A stretch of 22,884 bases of DNA from Micrococcaceae bacterium UBA7136. GTDB lineage: Bacteria > Actinomycetota > Actinomycetes > Actinomycetales > Micrococcaceae. Both the position numbers and the translations under genes were made by a program. Below, in pieces: positions 7,830-15,158 of the stretch. Every line of letters starts with the position of its first letter. Position 1 is the stretch's first letter. Below the pieces are notes generated by a model. That model saw nothing but the letters and a program-made list of their open reading frames with translations. It ran no database searches and was not told the origin of the DNA. The stretch is taken from NCBI GenBank assembly GCA_002492045.1, contig DKXC01000134.1, forward strand, positions 1 to 22,884, given 5' to 3'.

Positions 7830-8975
7830 CTAGGGAATCAGCTTAAGAGCCCGAGCGTCCTCGGCAGTCAGCTCATTGGGAGAATCCACAGACTCCTCTT
7901 CAGCCGACCGCAAGCCCAGGCCAGCAGAAGAATAAACATGCGACTGGAAACGCAGGTTCTCCAAATCATTAGGGGCAGTCAGAACCGACAGGCGGCTGTC
8001 GTTATTGACATCCATCCGCAGCGGGGCAGCATCAGCGACACCATTACGGTTAAAATCCAGGTTCTTATGGGCAACAGCCCGGTAAATACTAAAACGCTCA
8101 TTGCTGTAAGAGTAGCCAGCACTCGCCGGGCCCAGGCCAGCAGTCTCCCGCAGAGCATTCTCGTCAATAGTCATGCCCTGGCGGTTAGAATAACCAAAAT
8201 AGTTAGGGCCAGACTGCTTAGGAACACCAGTGAACTGGTAGGCGTAGTTCATGATGCTCAGGTAGTTAGGCTTGTAGTTGTAGTTATCCTCGCCGCCGTG
8301 AGCCAGGCCCAGATTATGGCCAAACTCGTGAATAAAAGTACCCACCCGGATGTCACTAGAGGCCCGGCCATAGTTAGTCTGGCCAACCGTCACCAAAAAA
8401 TCCATGCCGGGGTAGCGGGCAATACCAGAAGAACTACCGTTGCTGTAGAGGTCAGCCCAAATCATGTAGTGGAAAATACCGCGGCGGGCAGGATCAAAAT
8501 TGCCTGAATCCTTAATGTACTGCAAACCGTTCAAGGCGTTGGTCAGACGGCTATAAGGCACCTGGTTGCCGCCACCCAGGTTGTACTTCTGGCCGCGGAC
8601 ATTACCAGCGTCCAGGTGCAGGCTGATGCCGGTGCTGCCATCAGGGTTGCGGATAGGGTAGTTGCCGAAGATATCAACAATGCGGTCAAGGTCTTCAACC
8701 GGGGCCAGCTCAATGCCACCATCAGCCCGGGGCATCCAGTCCATCTCAACAAAGACGTCCTTGCGGTAGGGGTTAGCCCCCATAGCTGGGAAGTCAATGT
8801 CGATACGACCGTCGCCGTTAGCGTCGTAGCCCCTAGTCTCCCAGACGTCCGGAATTTTATCTCCGTCTGTATCAACAAGAGAGTTAGCCTGGGCTGGTGC
8901 AGCCAGGGGCAGGGCCAGAAGAGCTAGGGCGAGAGCCGCTGTTTTAGCTCTAAAGGAGGGGAAGATTCTCTTCAT
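7830..8975 (-). CDS. secreted zinc metalloprotease with Ca-binding loops
   Basis: An extracellular metzincin-type protease. From the chosen ATG (8975) the first 30 residues form a Sec signal peptide (MKRIFPSFRAK, a run of Ala/Leu, then APAQA). The mature protein begins with acidic loops of thrombospondin type 3 or EF-hand type (DTDGDKIPD, then DANGDGRIDID), which probably bind calcium. The zinc site HEFGHNLGLAH lies at 216-226, with a Met-turn SIMNY at 240-244. Two further loops, DFNRNGVAD and DVNNDSRLS, lie near the C-terminus. An upstream in-frame ATG at 9023 would add 16 residues and give an unusually long n-region, so 8975 is preferred, although the ribosome site is weak for both. The substrate is unknown; the adjacent Tat-exported protein is a possible partner. 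Confidence 0.85.
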   Translation of the reverse strand: MKRIFPSFRAKTAALALALLALPLAAPAQANSLVDTDGDKIPDVWETRGYDANGDGRIDIDFPAMGANPYRKDVFVEMDWMPRADGGIELAPVEDLDRIVDIFGNYPIRNPDGSTGISLHLDAGNVRGQKYNLGGGNQVPYSRLTNALNGLQYIKDSGNFDPARRGIFHYMIWADLYSNGSSSGIARYPGMDFLVTVGQTNYGRASSDIRVGTFIHEFGHNLGLAHGGEDNYNYKPNYLSIMNYAYQFTGVPKQSGPNYFGYSNRQGMTIDENALRETAGLGPASAGYSYSNERFSIYRAVAHKNLDFNRNGVADAAPLRMDVNNDSRLSVLTAPNDLENLRFQSHVYSSAGLGLRSAEEESVDSPNELTAEDARALKLIP

Positions 8976-9050
8976 GGTGGTATATAGCCTCACGGATATA
9001 TGGGTGTATGCCTTCAGGGACATGCAAGATGTTACCCCTTATCAGCCTTA

Positions 9051-9070
9051 AAATCTCCCCCTAGAGATTT
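9051..9070 (-). terminator. hairpin at the end of the lipid kinase gene
   Basis: A perfect 7-bp inverted repeat, AAATCTC/GAGATTT, with a 6-base loop containing the kinase TAG stop codon on the minus strand. It could terminate or attenuate transcription from the kinase into the metalloprotease gene. The T run lies mostly inside the stem, so it is weak. Confidence 0.35.
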
Positions 9071-10254
9071 AAAACTTTTTGCCACCAGCGGTGGTTCTGC
9101 TCCAAAAGGGCCTCACGGGCCTCAAAAGCGTCCCCCAAAGTCCTGACACGTAGGCTATCTGGATAGGACTGTACTAGCACAGCCCCCGGTAGGACCCTGG
9201 CCCGCAAGCCACCCACCTCACCCAGGACGTCCCCGTCTACCTCAACCGGCAGTGGGGCAGCCGGAAAACGCACCTCAACCTCAGACCCCACAAAATGCTC
9301 CACGACCGGAAAACGCGGAGAATGACTGCCCAGAGCAAACTCCAGCACCAGCCGAGCCCAAGAAGTCAGATTACGGGGCGACAAGACCACCGTTTCCAAC
9401 TGGCCATCCGACAGCTGGGCCACCGACGCCAACTGCACTCCGCCCTGAATCTTGCCCGTATTAGCCAGTAAAACAGCACGCACCTTCCGCCGCACAAAAG
9501 GGGCACCGTCCACAGAAATGAGGGCAGGACGCCGACGCGACAAAAGATGCCTAAAACTGGCCTCCACATAGGCCAACCAGCCAATCCGGGCCTTCAAATC
9601 CTCCCTGGTGTCGGTCATAATCTGGGCATCGAAACCGGCCCCACCCATGACCAGAAAACGAACCGGCCCCTGCGGCGGGCGCACCCGGCCCGAAAACCTA
9701 GGGGAGGGCGGCAAAAAATCAAGCTCAATCATGTCCACCGCCTGCGGCTGCCCGTGCAAGGCAATATTGACGCAAGAATGAATATCAGCCACGCTCATAC
9801 CCAGGTTGCGGGCCAGCAGGTTACCCGTTCCCAGGGGCACCACCCCCAGGGGAACCCCGCTAGCCACCAGGGCATCAGCCACCGCCCGCACCGTCCCATC
9901 CCCGCCCACAGCCAGCACCAGGTCAGCCCCCTCAGCCACCGCCTGCTGGGCGGCCGCAAAACCTGCATTCTCAGGCGAAGTCTCATAGAAACGAGGCCTG
10001 GGCCAGTTGGCGGCTACCACCGCCTCCATAATGATCTGGCCTACCGCCTCCGTCCGCTCCTTAGAAGGGTTAAAAACCACTGCCAGCTGACGGGGGCTAG
10101 TCGGCTCCAAGAGCCGGTGCAGGGGCCGGTAGAGAGGAAAAAGATCAGGACGCTGCCGCTGCCCCCGGCGCAGGGCCAGCAGGCTCCCACCAATCAGGGC
10201 AGCAGTGACCAGGCCAGAAGAAAAATAAGAGCGGGAAAGCATGAAACCAAGCAT
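9061..10254 (-). CDS. diacylglycerol kinase family lipid kinase
   Basis: A YegS/DgkB-type kinase that phosphorylates diacylglycerol or a related lipid at the membrane. From the ATG at 10254, residues 13-28 form one hydrophobic segment, perhaps a membrane anchor. The catalytic domain starts with VVFNPSKER (59-67), then the nucleotide loop GGDGTV (117-122) and PLGTGNLLARNLG (140-152). The C-terminal half has the usual beta-rich lipid-binding domain, ending in a conserved VEVDGDVLG segment. An ATG at 10242 is an alternative start, also with a possible -10 just upstream. The reading frame stays open another 155 codons into serS on the opposite strand, but that part is antisense to a conserved gene and is excluded. 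The gene is divergent from serS, with only 45 bases between starts. C-ending codons mark it as core. Confidence 0.88.
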   Translation of the reverse strand: MLGFMLSRSYFSSGLVTAALIGGSLLALRRGQRQRPDLFPLYRPLHRLLEPTSPRQLAVVFNPSKERTEAVGQIIMEAVVAANWPRPRFYETSPENAGFAAAQQAVAEGADLVLAVGGDGTVRAVADALVASGVPLGVVPLGTGNLLARNLGMSVADIHSCVNIALHGQPQAVDMIELDFLPPSPRFSGRVRPPQGPVRFLVMGGAGFDAQIMTDTREDLKARIGWLAYVEASFRHLLSRRRPALISVDGAPFVRRKVRAVLLANTGKIQGGVQLASVAQLSDGQLETVVLSPRNLTSWARLVLEFALGSHSPRFPVVEHFVGSEVEVRFPAAPLPVEVDGDVLGEVGGLRARVLPGAVLVQSYPDSLRVRTLGDAFEAREALLEQNHRWWQKVLNL

Positions 10255-10299
10255 ACTCAACCTACCCAGGCCCAGGGGAGGTAGGGTAAATTGATAGGC

Positions 10300-11604
10300 A
10301 TGATCGACATTAACCTCCTGCGAGAAAACCCCGACCTCTTCAAGGCCTCCCAGCGCGCCCGCGGTGCCAGCGAAGAAGTCATCGACCAGATCCTGGAAGC
10401 AGACGCCGCCCGCCGCGCCGCCATCAACGACTTTGAGCAGCTGCGCGCCGAACAGAACGTCTTCTCTAAGAAAATCGGCAAGGCCGCCCCCGACGAGAAG
10501 CAGGCCCTGCTCGCTGAAGTCAAGGAACTCTCCCAGAAGGTTTCTGAAGCCAAGGCCGCCGCAGACGCAGCCGCAGAGACCCAGAAGAAACTGGTTGAAG
10601 GCGTCGGCAACCTCATTATTGAGGGCATCCCCGCCGGTGGCGAGGACGACTACACCGTGCTCAAAGAAGTAGGCAGCCCCCGCGACTTTGCCGCCGAAGG
10701 CTTCGAGCCCCGCGACCACCTCGAAATCGGTGAACTCGTCGACGGTATCGACATGGCCCGTGGCGCCAAGGTCTCCGGCGCCCGCTTCTACTTCCTCAAA
10801 GGCTATGTGGCCCGCCTAGAGCAGGCCCTCATGTGGATGGCCCTGGACCAGGCCACCGCCGCCGGCTTCACCATGCTCACCACCCCCACCCTGGTTCGCC
10901 CCGAAACCATGAACGGCACCGGCTTCAATGTTGAGCATGACGACGAAATCTACCGGCTAGAACGGGACGACCTCTACCTGGTCGGTACCTCTGAGGTGGC
11001 TATCGCCGGCTACCACGCCGACGAAATCCTAGACTTCGAGAAGGGCCCGAAGAAGTACCTGGGTTGGTCCTCCTGCTACCGTCGTGAAGCTGGCTCAGCC
11101 GGTAAGGACACCCGCGGTATTATTCGCGTCCACCAGTTCAACAAGGCTGAAATGTTCGTTTACTGCCCGGTCGAAGAGGCAGAAGACATGCACGCCAAGA
11201 TGCTGGCCTGGGAAGAAGAAATGCTAGCCAAGTGCGAACTGGCCTACCGGGTTATTGACACCGCCGCAGGCGACCTGGGCTCCTCTGCCGCCCGCAAGTT
11301 CGACTGCGAAGCCTGGGTACCCACCCAGGGCACCTACCGGGAGCTGACCTCAACCTCCAACTGCACCACCTACCAGGCCCGCCGCCTCAACGTCCGCGAG
11401 CGCATGCCCGACACCGTGACCGCAGGCGGCAAGACCAAGAAGGGCGGCACCCGCAACGTCGCCACCCTCAACGGCACCCTGGCCACCACCCGCTGGCTGG
11501 TTGCCATCCTGGAAACCCACCAGCAGGCTGACGGTTCCGTTCGGATTCCTGAGGCCCTGCGCCCCTACATGGGTGGCATGGAGGTCATTCCGGTAGTTGC
11601 CTAG
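10300..11604 (+). CDS. serS: seryl-tRNA synthetase
   Basis: A class II aminoacyl-tRNA synthetase that charges tRNA-Ser (and tRNA-Sec where present). The first 110 residues form the long antiparallel coiled-coil arm that grips the tRNA variable arm, rich in Ala, Glu and Lys. The catalytic core holds motif 1 (TPTLVRPETMNGTG), motif 2 (CYRREAGSAGKDTRGI, followed by RVHQFNKAEMF) and motif 3 near the C-terminus (GTLATTRWLVAILE). The ATG at 10300 gives the conserved MIDINLLRENPD start; an in-frame TTG at 10291 is less likely. TAAATT at 10286-10291 could be a -10 box giving a leaderless or near-leaderless mRNA. At 434 residues the length is usual for the family. A strong intrinsic terminator follows. 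Confidence 0.97.
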   Translation: MIDINLLRENPDLFKASQRARGASEEVIDQILEADAARRAAINDFEQLRAEQNVFSKKIGKAAPDEKQALLAEVKELSQKVSEAKAAADAAAETQKKLVEGVGNLIIEGIPAGGEDDYTVLKEVGSPRDFAAEGFEPRDHLEIGELVDGIDMARGAKVSGARFYFLKGYVARLEQALMWMALDQATAAGFTMLTTPTLVRPETMNGTGFNVEHDDEIYRLERDDLYLVGTSEVAIAGYHADEILDFEKGPKKYLGWSSCYRREAGSAGKDTRGIIRVHQFNKAEMFVYCPVEEAEDMHAKMLAWEEEMLAKCELAYRVIDTAAGDLGSSAARKFDCEAWVPTQGTYRELTSTSNCTTYQARRLNVRERMPDTVTAGGKTKKGGTRNVATLNGTLATTRWLVAILETHQQADGSVRIPEALRPYMGGMEVIPVVA

Positions 11605-11618
11605 AGCTTTTAAGGGTT

Positions 11619-11658
11619 AATCGGCAGGTCCTTGTGGGGGCCTGCCGATTATTTTTTC
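11619..11658 (+). terminator. rho-independent terminator of serS
   Basis: AATCGGCAGG (11619-11628) pairs perfectly with CCTGCCGATT (11641-11650) over a 12-base loop, followed directly by ATTTTTTC. This is the clearest intrinsic terminator in the window. Confidence 0.93.
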
Positions 11659-11666
11659 ACCCCTGC

Positions 11667-11696
11667 TTGAAAAGTTCGTTTAGGCGAACTTATGAT
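11667..11696 (+). promoter_or_regulatory. promoter of the manganese uptake operon
   Basis: TTGAAA (11667-11672), an 18-base spacer and TATGAT (11691-11696) make the best sigma-70-type promoter in the window. It sits between the serS terminator and the first transporter gene. The spacer is almost entirely occupied by the palindromic operator annotated separately. Confidence 0.8.
11672..11691. promoter_or_regulatory. candidate MntR operator
   Basis: AAGTTCG and CGAACTT form perfect 7-bp arms around a 6-base centre (TTTAGG). The site fills the promoter spacer and touches both the -35 and -10 boxes, so a bound repressor would block RNA polymerase. The DtxR/MntR-type gene at the far end of the operon is the obvious candidate binder; the assignment is inferred. 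Confidence 0.65.
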
Positions 11697-11747
11697 GGGT
11701 TTGTTGCTAAACCCAAAACACCAGACCCCTCCAAGGACAAGAGCCCA

Positions 11748-12671
11748 ATGAAGCGCCCCCACAAAACCCTGAGCCTGCTCCTAGCCCTGGGCCTAGCCCT
11801 CAGCAGCTGCAGCAACCCCCAAACCCAACCCAACCCCGAAACAGACCCGGACAAACCCAAGGTCCTAGCCACCTTCACCGTCCTCGCCGACATGGCCCAG
11901 GCTATCGCCGGTGACGACATCCAGGTAGACTCCCTGACCAAGCCAGGGGCCGAAATCCACGACTACGAACCCACCCCCTCAGACGTCCGCAAGGCCGCCC
12001 AAGCAGACCTGATCCTAGCCAACGGCCTCAACCTCGAAGCCTGGCTAGACCAGTTCCTGCAAGACTCCCAAGCCCCCAGCGTCACCGTCAGCGACGGCAT
12101 CAAACCCATCCCCATCAGCGAGGACGCCGGGGCCGGGGCCCCCAACCCCCACGCCTGGATGAGCCCGACCGCCGCCCAAACCTACATCGACAATATCGCC
12201 GCAGCCTTCAGCCAACTAGACCCGGCCCACACCCAGGGCTACCAGCAGCGGGCTGACGACTACAAGAAGCAACTGGCAGAAATCCAGGAACAACTCACCA
12301 ACTCCCTGGCCCACCTGCCCGCCGACCAGCGCCTGCTGGTCACCTGCGAAGGGGCCTTCTCCTACCTGGCCGCCGATGCCGGCCTGGACGAAGCCTACCT
12401 CTGGGCCGTCAATTCAGACGGTGAAACCGGGGCCCGCCGCATCCGCCAGCTCATCGACACCGTCCGTGACCAGCAGGTCCCCGCCGTTTTCTGCGAATCC
12501 ACCGTCTCCAACCGGGCCATGCAACAGGTTGCCAGCGACGGAGGCGCCCACTACGCCGGTGCCCTCTACGTCGACTCCCTCTCAGAAGCAGGCGGCCCAG
12601 TACCCACCTACCTAGACCTCATCCGCTACGACACCCAGCTGATCGCTGACTCCCTGAGCAAAGGCAAATAA
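11748..12671 (+). CDS. manganese ABC transporter, substrate-binding lipoprotein
   Basis: A cluster 9 (ZnuA/MntC/SitA type) metal-binding protein, anchored outside the membrane by lipidation. The lipobox is L18-S-S-C21 after a KR-rich start. Likely metal ligands are H71 (in EIHDYEP), H135 (NPHAWMSP), E201 (CEGAFSYLA) and D276 (VDSLSEAGG). Glutamate rather than histidine at the third position is typical of Mn/Fe binders and argues against a zinc transporter. The ATG at 11748 is chosen because it begins the signal peptide and has AAGGA about 10 bases upstream; the frame runs open further upstream but through the terminator and promoter. It is first in a three-gene operon, 2 bases before the ATPase gene. 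A His-rich loop between domains, common in zinc binders, is absent. Confidence 0.9.
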   Translation: MKRPHKTLSLLLALGLALSSCSNPQTQPNPETDPDKPKVLATFTVLADMAQAIAGDDIQVDSLTKPGAEIHDYEPTPSDVRKAAQADLILANGLNLEAWLDQFLQDSQAPSVTVSDGIKPIPISEDAGAGAPNPHAWMSPTAAQTYIDNIAAAFSQLDPAHTQGYQQRADDYKKQLAEIQEQLTNSLAHLPADQRLLVTCEGAFSYLAADAGLDEAYLWAVNSDGETGARRIRQLIDTVRDQQVPAVFCESTVSNRAMQQVASDGGAHYAGALYVDSLSEAGGPVPTYLDLIRYDTQLIADSLSKGK

Positions 12672-12673
12672 AA

Positions 12674-13432
12674 ATGACTCAGACACACACCAGCCAGCCC
12701 CTTCTCGCCGCCCAGAACCTGCGGGTCAACTACGGGGAAGTCCAAGCCCTAACCGGGGCCAGCCTAACCCTCAAGGCCGGGGAAATCTGCGGCCTGGTGG
12801 GCATGAACGGCTCCGGCAAATCCACCCTCTTCAAAGCCATCATGGGGGTGGTACCCGCCAGCGGCCAGGTCAGTATCGCCGGCCTAGCCCCCGCTGCCGC
12901 CCGCCGACAAGGCCTGGTTAGCTACGTCCCTCAAAAAGAAGAAATCGACTTCTCCTTCCCCCTCTCCGTGAGAGACCTGGTCAGCCAGGGACGCTACGGC
13001 AAACTAGGAATCACCCGCCGCCTACGAGCCGACGACCGGCAGGCCGTCGACCAGGCCCTGGCACGGGTGGGGCTGACCGACCTGGCCGACCGGCAAATCG
13101 GTCAACTCTCCGGCGGGCAACGCAAACGGGCCTTCGTCGCCCGGGGCCTAGCCCAAGAAGCCCAGCTCATCCTGCTGGACGAACCCTTCGCCGGGGTCGA
13201 TAAAAGCAGCGAAAACATGCTGATCTCCCTCTTCAAAGAACTACGGGACGCAGGCGCCGGCATTCTCATCTCAACCCACGACCTGGCTAACCTGGCAGAC
13301 CTAGCCGACCGGGCTGCCCTCCTACGGCAGACCATTCTCATGGAAGGCCCACCCCGGCAGGTACTAGCCCCAGAAAACCTGGTGCGGGCCTTCGGAATGG
13401 ACCCCCTGGCCAGCCCCACCCGCGAGGACTAA
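12674..13432 (+). CDS. manganese ABC transporter, ATPase
   Basis: The cytoplasmic ATPase that powers the metal importer. It has Walker A GMNGSGKS (43-50), a Q-loop near PQKEE, signature LSGGQRKR (145-152), Walker B LILLDEPFAGVD (165-176) and the switch histidine H202 in STHD. At 252 residues it is of normal length. The gene starts 2 bases after the binding-protein stop codon, with AAAGGC upstream inside the end of that gene, and is followed after 10 bases by the permease. The tight spacing shows one transcript. Confidence 0.93.
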   Translation: MTQTHTSQPLLAAQNLRVNYGEVQALTGASLTLKAGEICGLVGMNGSGKSTLFKAIMGVVPASGQVSIAGLAPAAARRQGLVSYVPQKEEIDFSFPLSVRDLVSQGRYGKLGITRRLRADDRQAVDQALARVGLTDLADRQIGQLSGGQRKRAFVARGLAQEAQLILLDEPFAGVDKSSENMLISLFKELRDAGAGILISTHDLANLADLADRAALLRQTILMEGPPRQVLAPENLVRAFGMDPLASPTRED

Positions 13433-13442
13433 GAGAACAAAA

Positions 13443-14291
13443 ATGTACGAATTCTTCATTGAACCCCTCACCTACGGTTTCATGGCCCGCGGCCTACTTG
13501 TCACCCTCATCGCGGCCCTGGTCTGCGCCCTGCTCTCCTGCTGGCTGGTGCTCATGGGCTGGTCCCTCATGGGTGACGCCATCTCCCACGCCGTCCTGCC
13601 CGGGGTAGCCCTGGCCTACATCCTGGGTGCGCCCTTCGCCCTGGGAGCCCTGGTAGCCGCCCTACTGGCGGTGACGCTGATTGGGGCGGTCAGCCGCCAG
13701 GGTCGGGTCAAAGAGGACGCCGCCATCGGCATCGTCTTTACCGTCATGTTTGCCCTGGGCCTAGTGCTCATATCGGTGACCCCCTCCCAGACCGACCTGC
13801 ACTCCATTATTCTGGGCAACGTCCTGGGGGTCTCCTGGGCGGACGTCGCCCAGATTGCGGCCCTGGCTGCGGTCGTTATCAGCCTGCTACTGGTCAAGCG
13901 TCGAGACCTAGTGCTCTACGCCTTCGACCCCGGCTACACCCAGGCCATCGGCCTGCGTCCGGCCCTGCTCTCTGGTCTGCTGCTACTGGCCTTGGCCCTG
14001 ACCTCGGTGCTGGCCCTACAAATTGTGGGAGTCGTGCTGGTGGTGGCCCTGCTGGTCATTCCCGGCTCTACCGCCCGCCTACTGACCGACCGTTTCACCA
14101 GCATGCTGGTCATTTCTTCGGCGGTCTCGGTGACGGGGGCTGTGACCGGCTTCTACCTGAGCTACGCCCTGGATATTTCTGCTGGTGGGGCCGTGGTATT
14201 GGTGCTGGGCTTCCTCTTTGCCCTAGCCTACCTGCTGGCCCCTGGCCAGGGACTTATCAGCAGGAAGAAAAAGGAGCGGACAGGGGCCTAA
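13443..14291 (+). CDS. manganese ABC transporter, permease
   Basis: An ABC-3 family membrane permease forming the metal channel of the importer. The 282-residue chain is nearly all hydrophobic helices (about eight are visible), with the family segment SWWLVLMGWSLMGDAISHAVLPGVALAY-like pattern around 36-60, where conserved Asp and His line the metal path. The tail is basic (RKKKERTGA), consistent with a cytoplasmic C-terminus. It is last in the operon and ends only 3 bases from the end of the convergent regulator gene. I see no separate terminator, so the two transcripts probably overlap at their 3' ends. Confidence 0.92.
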   Translation: MYEFFIEPLTYGFMARGLLVTLIAALVCALLSCWLVLMGWSLMGDAISHAVLPGVALAYILGAPFALGALVAALLAVTLIGAVSRQGRVKEDAAIGIVFTVMFALGLVLISVTPSQTDLHSIILGNVLGVSWADVAQIAALAAVVISLLLVKRRDLVLYAFDPGYTQAIGLRPALLSGLLLLALALTSVLALQIVGVVLVVALLVIPGSTARLLTDRFTSMLVISSAVSVTGAVTGFYLSYALDISAGGAVVLVLGFLFALAYLLAPGQGLISRKKKERTGA

Positions 14292-14294
14292 AAC

Positions 14295-15002
14295 CTAGGG
14301 CAGGTAGGAGACAGTCAGGGCCCTAGCCTCGTGCAGGCTGAGACTAAAAGCCTCCTCCCTACCCTGGTCCGGTTCCCTGCCTTGGCTCGGCAAAAGAGAC
14401 AAGAGCACCTGCCCCTCCTGCTGGCCAGACAGCCTGAGCCTGCTCCCCGGCCCCACACCCAGGGCAGCTAGCCGACGTAAAAGATCCGGATCGGCATCCG
14501 AAATGCGCTCAACCAGCAGCTCCAGCTTCCCCTGATCAGCAGGAAGATCAGCCAGCGTCAAGGGCAAGAGCTCCTCAATCTCACCCTGGGCAGAGGGAAT
14601 AGGGTCCCCGTGCGGATCCCGGCGAGGATAAGCCAAAAAAGCGTCCAACCTCTCCACCAAGAAGTCAGAAACTGCGTGCTCCAAAACCTCAGCCTCATCA
14701 TGCACCTGATCCCAGCGGTAGCCCAGGGTCTCCACCAAAAAAGTCTCAATCAGCCGGTGACGACGAATCACCTCCAGGGCGTAGCCCCTGCCCAGCTCCG
14801 TCAACTCAATAGCCCCATAGGGTTGATGCTCTACCAGGCCAGCTGCCGCTAAACGCTTCAAGGCATCGGACACTGAGGACTTGCGCAGGCCCGACCGCGC
14901 CACCAGGGCAGAAGCTGTGACAGGCCCCGAAGAATGTTCCTTAATGCCCCAAATCATCTTGAGGTAGTTCTGGGTGCTATCAGACAGGTCAGATACAGGC
15001 AT
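14295..15002 (-). CDS. mntR: MntR-type metal-dependent repressor
   Basis: A DtxR/MntR family regulator. Residues 1-65 form the winged helix (recognition helix around LRKSSVSDALKRL, 39-51). The dimerisation and metal domain holds H82 and the cluster E105-x-x-E108-H109; Glu at 105, where iron-sensing DtxR has Cys102, is the MntR feature and indicates manganese. Asn12 stands where B. subtilis MntR has ligand Asp8. A C-terminal SH3-like (FeoA) domain, from about 155, is basic and acidic mixed. The gene is convergent with the Mn transporter, whose promoter carries a palindromic operator. TAAACT (15010-15015, minus) lies 7 bases before the ATG, so the mRNA is probably leaderless. No copy of the transporter operator is seen at its own promoter. 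Confidence 0.88.
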   Translation of the reverse strand: MPVSDLSDSTQNYLKMIWGIKEHSSGPVTASALVARSGLRKSSVSDALKRLAAAGLVEHQPYGAIELTELGRGYALEVIRRHRLIETFLVETLGYRWDQVHDEAEVLEHAVSDFLVERLDAFLAYPRRDPHGDPIPSAQGEIEELLPLTLADLPADQGKLELLVERISDADPDLLRRLAALGVGPGSRLRLSGQQEGQVLLSLLPSQGREPDQGREEAFSLSLHEARALTVSYLP

Positions 15003-15009
15003 AAAGACT

Positions 15010-15015
15010 AGTTTA
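15010..15015 (-). promoter_or_regulatory. mntR -10 box, leaderless
   Basis: TAAACT on the minus strand is separated from the mntR ATG by AGTCTTT, the same arrangement as at pheA. The -35 element is not clear. Confidence 0.45.
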
Positions 15016-15034
15016 AGGGCAAAAGGCCAAGGCC

Positions 15035-15115
15035 TACCTGCTAGCGGTTGGCATCGACGGCGCCCGGGCCAAGCAGGGGGGCAGTCTCAGCCTGGTAGTA
15101 GGCCGGATGGGGCGC
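15035..15115 (+). pseudogene. decayed 5' fragment of the HAD phosphatase gene
   Basis: In the frame starting at 15035 this stretch reads YLLAVGIDGARAKQGGSLSL..., which lines up without gaps with residues 13-39 of the intact HAD protein encoded from 16765 (YLLAVDIDGTLVKHDGSLSP...). By my hand alignment about 75% of 81 bases and 16 of 27 residues agree. The nucleophile Asp of the DxD motif has become Gly, there is a stop codon 7 codons upstream (15014), and no start codon is present. The match fades shortly before the AbiE promoter. It is on the same strand as the intact gene, and the two copies bracket the AbiE cassette. It is best read as the remnant of an older copy cut off by the insertion. 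Confidence 0.7.
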
Positions 15116-15122
15116 TTATGGT

Positions 15123-15158
15123 TGTCAAAACCGTGACAAAAATGGTACGGTTTTGACA
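15123..15158. promoter_or_regulatory. AbiE operator: 12-bp inverted repeat over the promoter
   Basis: TGTCAAAACCGT (15123-15134) and its exact complement (15147-15158) flank a 12-base centre. The -35 box TTGTCA (15123-15128) lies in the left arm and the -10 box TACGGT (15146-15151) starts at the right arm, with a 17-base spacer. The -10 ends 6 bases before the abiEi ATG, so the transcript is probably leaderless. AbiEi antitoxins are known to repress their own promoter through inverted repeats, which this fits. Confidence 0.75.

Noticed and set aside
7218..8507. A 429-codon open frame on the plus strand across the Tat-protein and metalloprotease genes
   Set aside because: It is antisense to two minus-strand genes with clear signal peptides and a zinc site; its product is a basic, low-complexity chain typical of a shadow frame.
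9547..10284. A 245-codon plus-strand frame within the lipid kinase
   Set aside because: It is rich in His, Arg, Pro and Gln, lacks recognisable domains and lies opposite a well-supported kinase.
10255..10719. N-terminal extension of the lipid kinase by 155 codons
   Set aside because: This part is antisense to the conserved coiled-coil arm of serS, and the kinase homology and hydrophobic segment begin after the ATG at 10254.
11634..11747. Extension of the Mn-binding lipoprotein upstream of 11748
   Set aside because: The extension would run through the loop of the serS terminator and the operon's own promoter, and would put 38 residues before the lipoprotein signal.
14974..15156. A 60-codon plus-strand frame over the HAD relic
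   Set aside because: It is out of frame with the HAD-like reading of the same DNA and has no ribosome site or family match.
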